A stretch of 64,000 nt of DNA from Saccharopolyspora aridisoli. Its GTDB lineage: Bacteria > Actinomycetota > Actinomycetes > Mycobacteriales > Pseudonocardiaceae. Shown piece after piece: positions 61,755 to 64,000 of the stretch. The stretch's first letter is position 1, and each line of letters opens with the position of its first letter. The stretch spans positions 218,213-282,212 of the forward strand of contig NZ_SMKV01000003.1 of assembly GCF_004348445.1 (NCBI RefSeq). Direction: 5' to 3'. The notes under the pieces are model-generated. The model was not told the origin of the DNA and searched no databases. It saw only the letters and a list, made by a program, of their open reading frames with translations. A program made the translations under genes and the position numbers.

Positions 61755-63332
61755 GTGCCCGGTTCCTCCGTGTTCCGTTCCGCCCAGCCCGCCCGCGGGG
61801 TGGAGCCCGAGCTGCCCGTGATCCCGACCGCTCTGGTCGAAGTGGACGTGGTGCAGCGGTGGCGGGACGGAGTTCCTGGCGCGACGGCGGTCTTCGACGG
61901 CGAGTCCGGCCCGGACCTGGCCGCTGCGGCCGAACCGTTCTCTGTGGACGCCGAGGTGCTCACCGCGATCGGCGCTTCCGCGTCGGCCGGTGACGCGAAG
62001 GCGTTCCCGCTGCGCTCCGGCGGCACCGGCTGGGTCGTCGGCGTGGGTTCCGGCGAGCCGGCGAAGTGGCGCACCGCCGGTGCGGCGCTGGCCCGCTCGG
62101 TGCGCGACCGCCTCTCCAACGCTGTCGACGCCGACGCCGAGCCCGGCGATCTCGGTGAGGCGTCCGATGCCGACTACCTGCAGGTCCAGCTGCCCGACGA
62201 CACCGGCGACGAACTGGTCGGCGAACTGACCCTCGGCCTGGCGCTCGGCGGTTACCGGTTCAAGGTGACCGCCGATCCCGCGCCGCCGCGCCTGCGCAAG
62301 GTCCTGCTGGTCGCGCCGGCGGGCGCCGACGTCGCTGCGCTGCGCGAATCGGTGCGCCACGCGCGTGAACTGGCGGCGGCCACCGCGTTGGCCCGTGACC
62401 TGGCCAACGCCCCTTCCAACGTCAAGGACCCCGCCTGGTTCACCGGGCTGGCCGCTGAGCTCGCGGGTCCGGTCCCGAACCTGACCGCGACCGTGCGGGA
62501 CGAGAAGTGGCTGGCCGACAACGGTTTCGGCGGCATCCTCGCGGTCGGCGGTGGTTCGTCGCGCCCGCCGCGACTGCTTCAGCTCGACTACCGGCCGCAG
62601 GACGCGACCGGACCGCACCTGGTGCTGGTCGGCAAGGGCATCACCTTCGACACCGGCGGCATCTCGCTCAAGCCCGCCGAAGGCATGCACCTGATGCGCA
62701 CCGACATGTCGGGTGGCGCTGCGGTCATCGGCGCGCTGCTGGCGATCGCCCGGCTCGGCCTGCCGGTGAAGGTGACCGGCCTGGTGCCCTCCGCCGAGAA
62801 CCACGTCTCCGGGACCGCGTACCGGCCCGGCGACGTCGTGCGGCACTACGGCGGGAAGACCACCGAGGTCGGCAACACCGATGCCGAGGGGCGGATGGTG
62901 CTGGCCGATGCCATGGCCTACGCCGTCGACAAGCTCCAGCCCGATCTGCTGGTGGACGTCGCGACGCTGACCGGGGCGATGAAGGTCGCGCTCGGGCTGC
63001 GCACCGGCGGCCTGCTGGCCACCGATGACGAGCTGGCCGAGCGGATCACCGAGGCCGGCGCCCGGGTCGGCGAGACCTGGTGGCGTATGCCGCTGTTGGA
63101 GGACCACGCCGACGCCGTCGAGGGCTCGCTCTCCGACGTCAAGCAGACCCCGACGGGTCCCGGTGGCATCACCGCCGCGCTGTTCCTGCGCGAGTTCACC
63201 AGTGGTGCCCGCTGGGCGCACCTGGACATCGCCGGTCCCGCGCGGGCGGACAAGGACTACTCCGAGGTGACCGTCGGCGGTACCGGCTTCGCCGCCCGCA
63301 CCCTCGCCGAGCTGGCCGCTTCGCTGGCCTGA
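61755..63332 (+). CDS. pepA: Leucyl aminopeptidase (M17)
   Basis: The 525-aa two-zinc aminopeptidase has an N-terminal macro-like domain. The catalytic domain has GKGITFDTGGISLKPAEGMH with the metal-binding Lys and Asp, RTDMSGGAAV, and the family signature NTDAEGRMVLADAM. It removes N-terminal residues, with a preference for Leu, in cytosolic peptide turnover and forms hexamers. I chose the GTG at 61755 because AGGAAGG lies 7 bases upstream and it gives the normal length; the frame extends upstream in an unconserved Arg-rich stretch. Confidence 0.92.
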   Translation: MPGSSVFRSAQPARGVEPELPVIPTALVEVDVVQRWRDGVPGATAVFDGESGPDLAAAAEPFSVDAEVLTAIGASASAGDAKAFPLRSGGTGWVVGVGSGEPAKWRTAGAALARSVRDRLSNAVDADAEPGDLGEASDADYLQVQLPDDTGDELVGELTLGLALGGYRFKVTADPAPPRLRKVLLVAPAGADVAALRESVRHARELAAATALARDLANAPSNVKDPAWFTGLAAELAGPVPNLTATVRDEKWLADNGFGGILAVGGGSSRPPRLLQLDYRPQDATGPHLVLVGKGITFDTGGISLKPAEGMHLMRTDMSGGAAVIGALLAIARLGLPVKVTGLVPSAENHVSGTAYRPGDVVRHYGGKTTEVGNTDAEGRMVLADAMAYAVDKLQPDLLVDVATLTGAMKVALGLRTGGLLATDDELAERITEAGARVGETWWRMPLLEDHADAVEGSLSDVKQTPTGPGGITAALFLREFTSGARWAHLDIAGPARADKDYSEVTVGGTGFAARTLAELAASLA

Positions 63333-63417
63333 GCGCGCGCCACCGATGATGACCGGCACGCTCGCGGGCGTCGGTGATCGGCTGGTGCTCAACGTTCACA
63401 CCGTGGTGTCGGCTGGA

Positions 63418-63910
63418 CGTTCGCGGAGGCTCGTCTCGCGCTGCTGCTCGGCGCGCTGGCCCTGTTCGCCCTGCTCCACGCGCTGCAGCCGGTGCTGCCT
63501 CAGCTGGCGGACGAGCACGGCCTAACCCCGGGCGCGGCCGCGGCTGGTGTCGGCGGCGACGCTCGGACTGGCGGTCTCGGCGAACCCGCTGGGCACGCCG
63601 CCCGAGGCGATCGGCCGCCGCCACACCATGATCACGACGCTGCCATCACCGGAGTCCTCGGACTCGTGCTGCCGTGGGTGTGCTCGTTGCCGCTGATGGT
63701 CGAGCTCCGGCTGGTGCAGGGCGCGGCCGCCGCCGGGCTCGCCGCCGTCACGACCGCCTACCTGGTGGAGAGACCGGCGGCGTGCGGCTCGGCACCACCG
63801 TCGGCCGCCACGTGGGCGGTGGACGGAGTACCGCCGTGATCCGGGGTGGTGACTGGGGTGCTGCGCTGCCGCAGGACGCTGACCACCCGTCACCAGCGTT
63901 CCGGTGGTGA
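63418..63910 (+). pseudogene. Frameshifted MFS transporter remnant
   Basis: Consecutive reading frames spell parts of a major-facilitator protein. They are ALLLGALALFALLHALQPVL with PQLADEHGLTPGAAAAGV (helix 1), then after a shift SAATLGLAVSANPLGTPPEA with IGRRHTMIT (the loop between helices 2 and 3). After another shift come ITGVLGLVLPWVCSLPLMVE and LRLVQGAAAAGLAAVTTAYL (helices 3-4), then VRLGTTVGRHVGGG. At least three frame changes are needed, and only about the first third of the transporter is present before a stop at 63910. It looks like a decayed YnfM-type gene. A sequencing error cannot explain this many shifts. Confidence 0.75.
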
Positions 63911-64000
63911 ACCGGGGATCAGGTGGCGTCTGTGTCGTACGGGGGGCGTTCTCCCGGGGAGAGGGGGCGTTCGGCCGGTTTGGGGGTGGCTGCTGGGGAG

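Overview
The window is high-G+C actinobacterial chromosome. It has GTG/TTG starts, short ATGA and GTGA gene overlaps, a mycothiol gene (mshB), a 7Fe ferredoxin, an LpqW-type lipoprotein and type VII secretion relatives. From memory, the order ligB / fumC-glpX-DUF4245-xseBA-(Rv1109c-like)-ispH-(Rv1111c-like)-ychF and then typA-lpqW-mshB-fdx-dapC-dapD-dapE-LOG-(Rv1209-like)-tag-DUF3117 follows Mycobacterium tuberculosis Rv1098c-Rv1112 and Rv1165-Rv1213. Composition and gene content suggest Pseudonocardiaceae, probably Saccharopolyspora or a close relative. This is inference, not a database result.

Layout. 0-11.7 kb: a partial ATP-dependent DNA ligase, fumarase, two secreted chymotrypsin-fold proteases on either side of a ferredoxin-NADP reductase, FBPase II, exonuclease VII, IspH and two conserved membrane or lipid-associated proteins. 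11.8-23.8 kb: a sugar regulon with a ribose-type ABC importer, a secreted DUF2961/GH172-like protein, a LacI repressor, an L-fucose/D-arabinose-type isomerase, an FGGY kinase and an esterase-like lipoprotein. The importer and the isomerase-kinase operon carry the same -35/-10/operator module. 23.8-31.3 kb: RmuC, SbcCD, Ogt and an Ada-AlkA fusion. 31.4-34.6 kb: ychF, then a roughly 50% G+C islet with one P-loop protein abutting a truncated sensor gene. 34.8-40.4 kb: D-amino-acid oxidase, pterin dehydratase, a two-component system, an SRPBCC-Nudix fusion, a decayed Uma2 gene, a YciI protein and a 51-residue Cys/Lys-rich protein. 40.7-49.7 kb: typA, lpqW-like, mshB, ferredoxin, dapC and CHAD. 50-54.5 kb: dapD and a five-gene operon resembling a type VII effector cassette. 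54.6-64 kb: dapE, slipin, two LOG proteins, PadR, a DivIVA-like protein, tag, an enoyl-CoA hydratase, DUF3117, leucyl aminopeptidase and a broken MFS gene.

How genes work together. The sugar locus reads as a coherent route: extracellular release of a pentose, import, isomerisation to a ketose and phosphorylation to a pentose-phosphate intermediate, all under one LacI protein. No aldolase is adjacent, which favours D-arabinose over L-fucose. dapC, dapD and dapE serve lysine/meso-diaminopimelate synthesis. SbcCD, Ogt, Ada-AlkA, Tag, RmuC and Exo VII make the window rich in DNA repair.

Non-coding structure. Seven copies of a dispersed intergenic element were found, and five of them end in a hairpin whose stem changes with compensation. 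A second, smaller element sits in two convergent gaps. Four 24-bp repeats lie inside a 15-bp inverted repeat downstream of tag. Nine genes have a TAnnnT box 6-8 nt before the start codon, as expected for leaderless transcripts.
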